Source: Monomorium pharaonis
Lineage: Eukaryota; Arthropoda; Insecta; Hymenoptera; Formicidae
Assembly: GCF_013373865.1 (NCBI RefSeq)
Contig: NC_050467.1
Span: 36,503,132 to 36,567,131 of the forward strand
Direction: 5' to 3'
DNA: 64,000 nt
A program made the translations under genes and the position numbers. Each line of letters starts with the position of its first letter. Position 1 is the first letter of the stretch. Below the pieces are notes generated by a model. It had not been told where the DNA came from, did not search any database, and saw only the letters and a program-made list of their open reading frames with translations. Shown piece by piece: positions 44,514 through 55,600 of this stretch.

Positions 44514-47036
44514 TACAGGGTGTAATGTAATCGGAAGCCATCCCGTAATGGAAAGATAGACGGAATCGAGATGAACATAAAAGTCCAATATTGTCTTGGG
44601 TTAGGTCTATCAATAATCGAGATATAAATTTTTCAAATTGTACGAATGAGAGCGCGCCGTGTGAAGGGCCGAGACGCTCGAGCTGTAGCGCGGCCCACTG
44701 TGTCGAACATTGGCTGCCGGCGGCGGGGAGAAGGAGGAGAAGCGGCGCCGCTGCCTGTGCTTCGCCGCCCTCACGTCCCGCAGCACCGCGTCTAGACTCG
44801 CGTCGTTACGCACATTCGCAATTACTTGACAAAATTATTTAGCAAAGATAGGGACAAATTAAAACCGTAATAAACTGCTGTGATTAAGAAAATCGAAAGA
44901 ACGAAAGCGATAGATACTTATGGAATCTACAAATAATCTAATTTCTATTGTAATTGTGAATAAGTAAATTAATAAAAGTTTTTCGTACATTCACGAAAGA
45001 TTCTTTCTTTTTCTTAAATATCTTATTTACAGTATCATACAATTCTAACTTTGTTTCTTATCGAATTGTGTCGTACTGTTAAATCCTTGATGAAAACATT
45101 AATAAAAAATTACCATAAATTCACGATTGATTCTTAAAGTGATAATTTTCTTTTATAAGTGTATTATAATATTTGCCGCATCAAATTCTCTCATCGTTTC
45201 TTATTGTTTTTTTTCCATGGAATGTTAAATTAACGAAGATTTATCACGATTAATATCTACGATTGATTCTTCCCACCAAACACCAAGTTACATGTAACGT
45301 ACCTGTTAGTTGTAATTTCCCACTCAACAATGTAATTGTAATATAACACGTGTGTTATATTGCAATTATATTATTGAGTGGGAAATTACAACTAACAAGC
45401 ACGTTACATGTAACTTTGTGTTTGCTGGGTTCATATATTCTCATTTCGTAAATATTTAATTAGAAAATTATAAAATGCGCGATATATCCGTATAATATGT
45501 TACACTCATTGTTCATAACACGATAGAAAAGTATCTCTTGATGTAACGATTTCACAATAGATTATGCCTTCTACGATAATTATGCTTAGAGATGTTCAAT
45601 ATCAAATATTATTAATAACGAAGAGTTTTTTAAACGAAGAAGTATTCATGCCTGATCTAACGATTTCGTGATAAATTATACGATACGATCGTAATTATAT
45701 TTGGAGATGTTAATGTCACCAGTATGGTTAACAACAAAGTGTTTTCTTTCGTAATTATACAATAGAGAACTTAAGTTTACGAAATATTCCAACCGAACTA
45801 TTAAACACGATGTCTCCGTAGATATTTTGTCATATTCCAACGAGAAAATATACTTTCCTAACAGGAAACGAGAGAACGATAGACAATGATATCACTTCTT
45901 GAAATTCTTTTTTTTTTATTCAGACAAGTAATGGATTACAAAAGAGAAATCAATTAGATTCTCGTATTTTTGTTGGTATCTATTCTAAATCAATCAGTGG
46001 AAATCTGTCGTAATTAATAATGTAATTAAAGATAAAAGAAATTCCGAGTTCCCTATCGTTATGAAAGAAAAACTTTTCGTTATATTAATAATATTTGATA
46101 TTGAACATCTCTAAGCATAATTATCGTAGAAGGCATTATCTATTGTGAAATCGTTACATCAAGAGATATTTTTCTATCGTGTTATGAACAATGAGTGTAA
46201 CATATTATATGGATATATCGCGCATTTTATAATTTTCTAATTAAATATTTACGAAATGAGAATATATGAAGAATCAATCGTAGATATTAATCGTGATAAA
46301 CCTTCGTTAATTTAACATTCCATGGAAAAAAAAACAATAAGAAACGATGAGAGAATTTGATGTGGCAAATATTATAATACACTTATAAAAGAAAATTATC
46401 ACTTTAAGAATCAATCGGGAATTTATAGTAATTTTTTATTAATGTTTTCATCAAGGATTTAACAGTACGACACAATTCGATAAGAAACAAAGTTAGAATT
46501 GTATGATACTGTAAATAAGATATTTAAGAAAAAGAAAGAATCTTTCGTGAATGTACGAAAAACTTTTATTAATTTACTTATTCACAATTACGATAGAAAT
46601 TAGATTATTTGTAGATTCCATAAGTATCTATCGCTTTCGTTCTTTCGATTTTCTTAATCACAGCAGTTTATTACGGTTTTAATTTGTCATATCTTTGCTA
46701 ACTCCTAATTTGTCAAGTAATCGCGAATGTGCATAGCTGCCATCGCCACGAGTGTTGGCGCGGTGCGGTGAGACGCGAGGGCGGCGAAGCCCAGGCAGCG
46801 GCACCGCTTCTCCTTTTTCCCTCCCGCCGCCGGCAGCCAATGTTCGACACAGTGGGCCGCGCTACAGCTCGAGCGTCTCGGCTCTTCACACGGCGCGCTC
46901 TCATTCGTACAATTTGAAAAATTTATATCTCGATTATTGATAGACCTAACCCAAGACAATATTGGACTTTTATGTTCATCTCGATCCCGTCTATCTTTCC
47001 ATTACGGGATGGCTTCCGATTACATTACACCCTGTA
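44514..47036. mobile_element. 2.5-kb palindromic foldback element of the CAGGGTGT family
   Basis: The ends are TACAGGGTGTAATG and its inverse, flanked by TA. The two arms, each over 1 kb, match almost base for base: 44514-45271 with 47036-46275, then 45430-45600 with 46262-46080. Divergence is low, so the palindrome is young or kept alike by gene conversion. The left arm has an extra 158-bp insertion. The inner AAAAGTCCAATATTGTCTTG core is shared with the element at 33.15 kb. No transposase frame; open frames near the ends are GC-rich artefacts seen twice because of the palindrome. Confidence 0.85.
45272..45429. mobile_element. 158-bp palindromic MITE inside the left arm
   Basis: It starts CCCACCAAACACCAAG and ends inverse (CTTTGTGTTTGCTGGG), and is a near-perfect palindrome centred on ACACGTGT. 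The opposite arm of the host palindrome (46262-46275) lacks it and shows the empty site GATTCTTCATAT; the filled copy has TT or TTC on both sides. So it is a real insertion with a 2-3 bp duplication. Confidence 0.85.
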
Positions 47037-47686
47037 TACACCGTTTTTGGGCGTATGACCGGGGAAGGTACATCCGCGGTCACTGGCCTTTGGACAGTGT
47101 ATTTGCTTAGCCAGCAATTGCTGGCTACGCGGATTTCACTCCAAAATCAGATGATTTTGGGTGTTATGTCTTGAGCAACCGGGTGCAGTGCCCGGTGCGA
47201 CGCCCGGTATGGAGGCCGGGCGATGTCCGCGCGCGTCATTTGACACCTTCTGTCGCTTGTGACATTTCTTATGTAAATGTGATGCACTTACAACAGTCGT
47301 GTGGCGATAGCGGTGTGAGAATAGGGATAGGAATAATCGGAATAATGAGATTTAGGTTGTAAAAATTGTTGTAAGAGGGAAGAAAGGAGAATAAAGTTGT
47401 AAGATAATTGAATGGAACGCGTTAGAAATAGGAGATAAGGTCAGAATTGGGATAAACGATTATAGGAATGGAGGTTAGAATACGTAGTTGTGCGCGGAAA
47501 AAGGCATAGAGAGGAAAGTGGAAAAAGAGGTAAAGAATGTTAGAAGACGGCTAGAGAAATCGAATAGGTAAGATATAAGGTAGATACATGTGTCATAATG
47601 AAGTGATAGAGGATTGTAAGAAAAGAATGAGTATAGAAATGAGCAAGAGAAGTTACGTTAAGTTAACGTTCGAAGGTCTGAGTGAG

Positions 47687-47805
47687 TCCCAGATGCGCAC
47701 AGTAATAAACGGACACAGTAATAAACGGATATAGTAAGTTACTGTGTTCGTTTTACTCAGCCTGCTGTGTCCGTTTATTACTGTGCGCTCTGGGACCCTC
47801 TCGAA
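47687..47805. mobile_element. Short hairpin element (GTCCCAGA ends)
   Basis: GTCCCAGATGCGCACAGTAA and its inverse TTACTGTGCGCTCTGGGAC face each other at about 80 bp distance; the flanks share TCGAAGGT, a possible 8-bp duplication. The inner part repeats CAGTAATAAACGGA. Confidence 0.55.
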
Positions 47806-48417
47806 GGTTCTAGAGAGATGACAAAACGAAAATAAGAGGTAAAGTGTATATGTTAATGAAAGCGAAGGTAATATAATTATAGAATATGTAGGATAGGTAT
47901 GTAGAATAGATAATAATACTGTCTCGCTAAGAATAGGAAATTTAGAACACAGGAAGAAGTGAACTCAGAACACATGCCCTAAATAATGAAAATGACAAGG
48001 ATAAAGAAGAGGAAGAGGAAAGGGAATGCACAAAGGACAAGGATAAGAGAGGACAATTCACCTACAGAATGATAAGAAAGAGTGGGAAAGGTAAATGGAT
48101 GAAGACTCTGGTAGGTTAACGGCTGTACACTAGAGAAGAGGAAAGCAAGGTTTTATGAAAAGGCAAACAAAATGTAGAAGAGATGAATAAATTAAAAAAA
48201 AAAAATCAAAGGGTTTTCTGGTCCGAAAACAAGAAAATAATGGATCAGAGATGCAGTAGAGAGAAGAGATAACGGGTCTAGGATAATGGCAGTATACATT
48301 AGAGAAAAGAAGAGATAAGTGCTATGAAGAGGTGAAAAAAAGGAGAGAGGAGTAAGATAAAAGAGTAATTTAAAGGACTTTTTGGACCGGAAACAAGAAA
48401 AAATTAAAGCAGTAATG

Positions 48418-48420
<3 letters not shown>

Positions 48421-48496
<76 letters not shown>
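48421..48496. repeat. (GA)n microsatellite
   Basis: About 37 uninterrupted GA units inside the purine-rich LINE body. Confidence 0.95.
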
Positions 48497-48499
<3 letters not shown>

Positions 48500-49544
48500 G
48501 ACAAGAGGAACTAATAAGGTAAAGGATTAAAAGGAAAGAAGCGAAGGATACAGTTTTATTGGTGATCCATATAGTACGGACTGCGTGGAAAAAGTAAAGA
48601 AAAAAGAGTTGCGGTCTCCTTTGGGTTATGGATCGGGACTTGAAAGCAGCTTACAATAGTACAAAAAGAGAAAATCCAGGAGATACACAAGAAGAATGTA
48701 AAATATAGGAAGAAGTGAAGATGGAAAGAAGATTCGAGAACACGAGGGTGACAGGAGGGATAGAAGAATAAGGAGTAACAAGTACAACGAATTTAATATG
48801 ACGAAGAGAGCAAGACTGGGAAGAGGCTGTGCGATGGGTTCATTGTCTTTTAGAGAGTAGATAGTAGATAGCGAAATAGATTAGCTGCACGTGGAGTAGA
48901 GGGATAGGAATTATAAGTAGAGTAGGAGAAGAAAGAATTATCAATGTATGTAGGGAATGGAAGAGGTAAAGCAGTTTAATTATCTTATCGTTGTCATTGG
49001 TATATTAGAATATTGAAAGTAGCGAGAAAAATGATTTAAGGAAGATTATATTGTATTCTATGTAAGATTCTCTTCTTGGCAATGGATGCTGAAAAGAAAA
49101 AAAGATTTGTTGTATAAAAAGGATTCTTGCGATTATAGGGTAAAATAAGATAAGATATATTACATACATTACATTAGGTTTATAGGTATATAGGTTTATT
49201 TGATAGTGAGAAGCCATGCGACTGGAGATTAGGATAGAAGGCTAGTTAAATGATTGAAGGAATATACGTAAAAATGTAGAAGATATAATATATAAGATAT
49301 AGTATAAGATATAGAAAAAGAAAAGGTGTTTAGAAAATAGAGGAATTGAATGTAAATAAACAGGTAAATGTCAAGAGAAATAATGATTAAGAAATTAGGA
49401 GTTTAGGTTAAACCAGTATAAGATAAGGTGTGGATAAATGCAAGGTTAAGATTTCGAATGTAAACCAAGTCCCTTCTTGGAATTGGAAGCAATTGTATAT
49501 GCTTGATGTAATAAAGATTCTTCTTCTTCTTCAGTTGTTTGCGG

Positions 49545-49812
49545 AACTAGGAGCTCGTTTTCAAATTATATAAATAACGAATGCCGATGTTCTGGTTGAG
49601 ACAAAGAGAGATAAAGGGTTATAGGAAGTATATAAATGGTCAGGAAATGCACGATCGCACAGTCGGCGTGAAGTCTAAGATGTGAGCGAATCAGTGCGAC
49701 TTGAAAAAATGGCTTCGAATAAAGTGGCGGAACTTGTAGACATCACAGATGATGTCGAAGTGATAGACATTGCGGATGATGTCGAAATGATGGACATTGC
49801 GAATGATGTGAT
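49545..49812 (+). pseudogene. Polinton copy C, start of the acidic repeat protein
   Basis: This is the continuation of copy C after the LINE. Upstream DNA (GTTCTGGTTGAGACAAAG, GGTCAGGAAATGCACGATCG) equals the inverse of copy A 22.97-22.83 kb. The frame starts near 49709 with MASNKVAELVDITDDVEVID and has only three repeats of the DIADD type before the retroelement interrupts it at 49813. The rest of the gene is not in the window. Confidence 0.8.
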
Positions 49813-50879
49813 TGTAACGTACGCGGGAACATTTAAACTAAATTGTAATAATTACCTTAAAACTAAATTTAAATAATAGAATACATGAGCATTGATTTCT
49901 TCTGTATTGATTTCTTATTCGGTTGCTGGCATTATCAAGTGCAAGTCGATATCGGAATCAAAATCGATTGAGCATAGGGTTACACCCTGAGACAAAACCT
50001 TCCTCCTCCACAAGAAAATAAGTTTGCGTAGGGGAAAAAAATGCGGCTTAAGTAGAGGGAAATTAAGTATAAATAAATGAGCTAAATGCTCAGCGTCAGT
50101 GAGTCTTAATCTCAGTCTTAGTCTTGAATCTTAAGTCTTAAGTCTAAGTCAATTGCGATACTACTCGGGTTAGTCCGACAGTTATTCAGTTAGTCTGGGA
50201 TTGTCGTGATCTTAAACTTGAGCGTTCTTAAATCAAAGTCTTTAGTGGACCAATTCTAGAATTCAGGCTCAGTTTGTTGTTTCGAAGTAGATTTTTGGAA
50301 TAAAAGGTAATTTAGTTAAATACTTCTCAAGTTCATTTAGTTTTCCTTTCAAACTCTGTCGCTGCCTTTGAGTGGCAACAGATTCAATTGAAACTCTGTC
50401 GCTGCCGAGAGCATTGAGGCAGATCTTTCGGGCCCTGTCGCTGACATTTGTGTGGCAACAGACCTGAATCCTGACTCTCACTCAGGTGTGGTAACTGAGT
50501 GTAATTAATTTAAACTTAACTCTAATATTAAATGCCCAAAAAGGGTGGTAGGCGTGTAAGAATTAAAAAACTAAGATATCAAATTAATCAAGCAATAATC
50601 TTTAATCGTGATCCTCTGAAATTTATTTACGAATTAGATAAACTCTTGATTCAACCCTCCAAAAAGCCTAAAGAATTAAATAAATATAAACTTATCAGGA
50701 TTGATTTTAAAATTAACTTTCCTCATTTCAAAAATATAAAGAAAAAAGATCCAAGATATCAAACTTATAAAATTCGCTATCTTTTTGGTGAAGATTAATA
50801 TTTCTCACAAACTTGTTCATCCCCGGGTAAATTACTTAAATGTATTGACCCAAAACGGACATAAAATCAGAACGTGACA
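49813..50879 (+). repeat. 5' LTR
   Basis: It begins TGTAACGTACGCGGGAAC and ends ATCAGAACGTGACA, as does the solo LTR at 33691-34717. A TATA box (TATAAATAAA, 50068-50077) lies about 30 bp before an arthropod initiator-like TCAGTG (50097-50102), so R would start near 50099. The region 50350-50490 has three copies of CTCTGTCGCTGCC-type sequence paired with GTGGCAACAGA-type sequence and can form hairpins. An 88-codon ORF follows at 50532. Confidence 0.85.
50532..50798 (+). CDS. LTR-embedded small basic protein
   Basis: An ATG opens an 88-residue frame inside the LTR, downstream of the inferred cap site, so it would be the first ORF of the genomic RNA. The product is rich in Lys, Ile, Tyr and Asn (MPKKGGRRVRIKKLRYQINQ at the start, RYQTYKIRYLFGED at the end) and strongly basic at its N terminus. 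I know no homologue. The solo LTR at 33.7-34.7 kb encodes a clearly related product (MPKKNGK start, NRDPLK, ELDKLL, FKNIKK, YKIRY, F-G-D end). The two differ by one 12-15 base in-frame gap and a single-base deletion that breaks the solo copy. Conservation across diverged LTRs supports a real protein. Confidence 0.5.
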   Translation: MPKKGGRRVRIKKLRYQINQAIIFNRDPLKFIYELDKLLIQPSKKPKELNKYKLIRIDFKINFPHFKNIKKKDPRYQTYKIRYLFGED

Positions 50880-50891
50880 GGAGTAAATTTT

Positions 50892-50909
50892 TGGTGACAG
50901 CGGTGGGAT
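50892..50909 (+). other. Primer-binding site (putative)
   Basis: TGGTGACAGCGGTGGGAT lies 12 bases after the LTR end. It has the form of a tRNA 3'-end complement (TGG start); I did not assign the tRNA. Confidence 0.6.
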
Positions 50910-50967
50910 ACAAAACGTTTGTGAGGACCAACAAAATAAAACTCAAATCTGTAATGTTTTAAGGGAA

Positions 50968-51285
50968 ATGTGCCCGCCTTATCGTGTTGCGCGAAATTCA
51001 ATAGTGATACATCAAGAATCGTACGTAGAGTGGAGAGAAACCGCGTTTTGTGCCGTAGCATTATTTTTCCGAGATCAAAATAATAAAATTATTTGTGACG
51101 AGTGCTACGAAGATTACCCGGAATCAAATTCTTTTAGTCGGGTATATCGGCACTATTTACATTTCGGAAATCGCGAATTATTCGAGGAGTGTGAAAATTG
51201 TTGCGTAATAATACCAATAACGCGTTCATATCAAGATTGTCAAACGACGATAATATTATCCGCGACGATTTTCTACAATACTTAG
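50968..51285 (+). CDS. Small cysteine-rich ORF between primer site and gag
   Basis: The ATG at 50968 starts a 105-residue frame with two CxxC pairs: IICDECYEDYP and ECENCCVIIPI, 28 residues apart, and further single cysteines. Toward the end the frame is probably shifted: an alternative frame from about 51250 gives an acidic tail (DFLQYLEDSEEEPYNYF) that ends at 51366. The cysteine spacing is like that of the two ORFs after env (CLRC...CFRC, 35 residues apart), so all three may be one zinc-binding family. Located in the gag leader, it could be translated by reinitiation or from a spliced RNA. Confidence 0.4.
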   Translation: MCPPYRVARNSIVIHQESYVEWRETAFCAVALFFRDQNNKIICDECYEDYPESNSFSRVYRHYLHFGNRELFEECENCCVIIPITRSYQDCQTTIILSATIFYNT

Positions 51286-51438
51286 AAGACTCAGAGGAAG
51301 AGCCATATAATTATTTTGACTCAACAATAGTAGCAATCACTCAAATTGTAACACCGCCAACAGAATAATAATTAGCCGGTTAACGTAAATAATTTTGAGT
51401 TAAATAAATCGCGTTAAAGTACAACGTAAAACTTTAAA

Positions 51439-52674
51439 ATGATACGAACACCCCGGACACCACCTCCAGAACCAGCGGAATCTTCAGAAAGAAGTTTAGA
51501 AGAAATGGACCTACAAGAAATCCGAAGAATAGTAGCACAACAACAACAAATGATTCAACAACTACAACAAAGTCAACGTTCTACCGAAATATCATCAAAT
51601 CAAGGATCAGCGGGAATGGTAATAAATGAAGGAACATTAGGTAATTATCTACATTTTTCATTACGAGATGCCTTAGAAGCTGTGCCAAATTTTGACGGGG
51701 GAAATATTCCATTCATATATTTTGTCGAGGGTTGTGAAGAAGCGCTCAGCATGATCACTCCTGTTCAAGAAATGAATTTAGTTCGAGCGGTACGAAATAA
51801 ATTAAAAGGAGACGCACATAAAACCATTTTAGGAAAAACATTTAATTCAATGCAGGAATTTGTAGAATTTTTAAGAACAAAATACGGTTCAAGGGAAACA
51901 GTATATGAAGCTCAAGGACGTCTAGCATATTTATGTCAAAAGAAAGATGAAAAAGTTGTAGCATATGCGAATCGAGTCCGCGAATTAGGTAAACGAATTT
52001 TAGACGCTCAAAAAAGAGAAACCGGACAAATAAGTTTTGAATTTCGAAATTCAATTGATAAACATTTAAAGTCGAGTTTCACGCGGGGATTAAATAAAGA
52101 AATAATAATAAATAAAGAAGGAACTTTTGAAGAGGTAGAAAGTCGTGCAATTGAAGCTGAAAGAGAATTAGAGACCGCTAATATGATAAGACGCGTAGTA
52201 CTTGCAGAGAATATAACGACCGAAAAACGAGCTCCAGTGCGATATATGTAAGGTGAAACCGTGACATGTCAGTATTGTAATAAGAAAGGACATACGGCAG
52301 ACAAATGTTGGCAAATTAAATCTCGAGAAAATAATCGGATTCCAAATCAAAATAAATTTTATCCACAGTCCAAAAGCTTTAATAATATTAGTAATAATAA
52401 CAATAATAACCCAAGACAGTCAACATTTTCCGGAAATACGCAAAATTCAAGAAATGAAAATTCAGGCGCGATAATAACTTGCAGATATTGTAAAAAGATT
52501 GGTCATACTTTAGAAGAATGTCGGAAAAGAATATATAATAACAGTGTCCGTCAGAATGCGCAGAGTCAGGGAAACGAAAAGGTTCCCGAGAGGACAGGGG
52601 CGACCCCGGGAAATGTCAAGACTCGCCCCACGCGAATAATTTCGGGGGAACCGGAATTAAATTCCGAACAGTAA
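51439..52674 (+). pseudogene. gag: gag (capsid and zinc-knuckle nucleocapsid), one in-frame stop
   Basis: The ATG at 51439 begins MIRTPRTPPPEPAESS, a Gln-rich coiled coil follows (LQEIRRIVAQQQQMIQQLQQ), then a Ty3/errantivirus-type capsid region (VPNFDGGNIPFIYFVEGCEE, FVEFLRTKYGSRETVYEAQG, VVAYANRVRELGKRIL). A TAA at 52249-52251 interrupts; the same frame continues with the CCHC knuckles CQYCNKKGHTADKC and CRYCKKIGHTLEEC, to the stop at 52674. The stop separates capsid from nucleocapsid; readthrough is possible, but a single mutation is simpler. The end contains the frameshift signal into pol. Confidence 0.8.
52569..52612 (+). promoter_or_regulatory. Programmed -1 ribosomal frameshift signal (gag to pol)
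   Basis: GGGAAAC at 52569-52575 is placed in the gag frame as G GGA AAC, the canonical X XXY YYZ heptamer. Seven bases later a hairpin can form: TTCCCG pairs with CGGGAA, and AGGGG with CCCC inside. The pol frame is open from the heptamer onward in the -1 frame. Confidence 0.7.
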
Positions 52675-55600
52675 ATATAGCTCAAATAGAGGAGGTCCCA
52701 TCAGTAAAATTAAATAGTCAAAATTTTATTAATGATTTAAAATTTTTAATAGACAGCGGATCAGGACCAAATATTATTAAAAGAAATTTAATAACACCCG
52801 AAACCACAGTGGATAGGAAAGAAACTCTAAGACTGAGTGGAATTACGACGCACTTTGTGGACACCTTAGGGCAGGCACAGGTAGACATCTTAGGATGTCC
52901 AGTCGTTTTTCATTTGGTCGAAGAAAATTTTCCGATTCCACAAGATGAAATTTTGGGAACAGACTTTTTCAAACAATTTCAAGCAAAAGTTAATTATGAG
53001 CGAAATCAATTAGAATGGGATAATATAAATATACCTTTTGAAGAAAAGGAAGAAATATTTGTAATTCCTCCCAGAGCAGTTTCAGTAATGCATATTAAAA
53101 TCAGAAATCCGGAATTAAAAGTAGGATATGTTCCGCGATTAAATGTAACAGAAGGAATTTATTTAGGAGACGGTTTAGTCTCAGTTAAAGATAATAAGGC
53201 ATACTTACGAGTTATTAATACAAATGAAGAAGAAGAAAAAGTTTATATTCCTGAAGTTAAAATATATGAGTTTGAAATCGATCAAATTCCTAATTCAGAT
53301 ACAAACTCGAATTACTTAGGTAATTCAAATCCAAAATCGAATTCAAACTCTGATACAAACTCGAATTACTTAGGTAATTCAAATTCAAAATCGAATTCTA
53401 ATTTTAAACCTTGTCTTAATATTAAATCAGAAAACAGAAAGGAGAAAATAATTAATGCGCTAAGACTAGAACATTTAAATTCAGAAGAGAGAGAACATGT
53501 TGAAGATTTAATAGAAAAGTACGCAGATCGTTTCCATTTACCTGAAGAAAAACTTGAACATACAAATGTCTTAAAACACAGAATTCCAACAATTAATGAC
53601 ATTCCAATTAATACGCGACAATATAGATATCCAGTTGTTCATAAAGATGAAATTAATAAACAAGTTAATGACTTACTGGAACAAAATATAATTAAGCCAT
53701 CGAAGTCACCGTATAATACGCCTGTATGGATAGTGCCCAAGAAGGCAGACTCAAAGGGAAATAAGACATGGAGAATAGTATTAGATTTCCGTGACCTAAA
53801 TGATAAGACAGTAGGTGACGCGTACCCACTACCAAACATAACAGAGATATTAGATCAGCTGGGAGGCGCGAAATATTTTTCGGTATTTGACCTTGCATCA
53901 GGTTTTCATCAGATTAAAATGCATCCGGAAGATAGTCATAAAACAGCATTTACAACTCCCCATGGTCATTACGAATTTGATAGAATACCTTTTGGACTTA
54001 AAAATGCTCCTGCAACTTTTCAAAGATTAATGAATTTAGTTTTAACAGGAATTCAGGGAAATGAAATGTTTGTATATCTAGATGACATAGTATTATATTC
54101 AAGTTCATTAACAGAACATGCAATTAAATTTGAAAAATTAATGTCTCGATTACGTGAAGCAAATTTAAAATTACAACCAGATAAATGTGAATTTTTGAGA
54201 AAGGAAGTAACTTATTTAGGACATGTAATAGGAGAAAATGGAGTCCGACCAGATCCTAAAAAGATAGAAGCAGTGCAAAATTTTCCAATTCCTAAAACTC
54301 CAAAAAATGTTAAACAATTTCTGGGTTTAGCGGGATACTATCGTAGATTTATCAAAGAATTTTCAAAAATAGCCAAACCTTTAACTAATTTATTAAAAAA
54401 GAATTCTGCTTTTATTTGGGGAGAAAAAGAAAAAGAAAGTTTTGATATACTAAGAAATGCACTTTGTCAGGAACCAATATTACAATATCCAAATTTTACA
54501 AAACCTTTTCTTTTAACAACCGATGCATCCGGAACTGCAATCGGAGCAATTTTAAGTCAAGGACAGATAGGGAAAGATCAACCGATTAGTTATGCCTCGC
54601 GAGTATTAAATGACGCCGAGAAGAATTATTCCACAATAGAAAAGGAACTTTTAGCAATAGTATACGCTGTACAACATTTTAGACCTTATCTTTACGGAAA
54701 AAAGTTTCAATTAGTAACAGATCATAAACCGTTAATTTGGATTAATAAAATTAAAGACCCAACCTCACGTTTAGCAAGATGGAGAATAAAATTGGCAGAA
54801 CAAGATTATGAAATAATTTATAAGCCTAGAAAGATAAATGAAAATGCTGACGCTTTATCTAGAAACCCCACGACAAAAATATATCCAATAAATCCTTTTT
54901 ATGACTTAATAGAAGAATGTCCAGAAGATGATGAAGCAAGACAAAGAAATGCAAATCCTAAACCTTTACCAGCTTCACCAAGAAGGGGAACTATGGTAGA
55001 AGAACCGGAACCAATCGTTTCAAGAATGCAAACTAGGAAATTTGAAAAATCACAAGGAGAAAGTGTACCTTTTACTCGTAGGGAGTTAGAAGAGCCATCT
55101 TCGATTGAACACATAATTCAAGCACAAATACATAATTATCCAACAAATCAAACAAACAACACCTTATCAATCACAGAAACAAATAACACTCATTCAGAAA
55201 CAAATAATACTCATTCGGAAACAGAAAATATTGAAAACGAAATTCAGGAAACACTTGAAACAGAAACAATACCTTTAAGAAACTGTAGCAACAATAATTT
55301 TAACACTTCACAAATAATAATACCACCTAATCTTTTACAAATAATAAACAATTTAACAGGAGACGAGGATGAAAAAATTGAGAGCGGGGAAATAAACGAA
55401 AGAGAAGAAGAAAGAATAGAAGAAGATAATAACGACGAAGTAAGTGACCGTGACGAAGACAGTGACGACGACCTTAGTGATAAAGACATTGATGAAACAT
55501 ATAATGAAATCAATTTGGACAAAGGGACAGATAATATTGAAAGACAAATAATAACGCGTGGACAAAGACATAGTATAATAAACAGTCGTGATCAAATTTA

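Larger units (their letters stand above)
44258..49532 (+). mobile_element. LINE 3' region (with nested palindromic element) inserted in Polinton copy C
   Basis: Flanked by a 12-bp near-perfect duplication, AGTTGTTCGCAG (44246-44257) and AGTTGTTTGCGG (49533-49544). Copy A has one such site (22.99-23.01 kb), an empty site. The 3' end is AATAAAGATTC followed by (TTC)n at 49511-49532, a LINE-type tail. The body 47037-49500 is purine-rich without a reading frame that I recognise, so it is probably a 5'-truncated copy with a long 3' UTR, or a non-coding relative. Confidence 0.7.

Noticed and set aside
46705..47000. Frames shared with 44591-44842
   Set aside because: Same DNA in both arms of the palindrome; GC-rich, no recognisable protein, so not called as genes.
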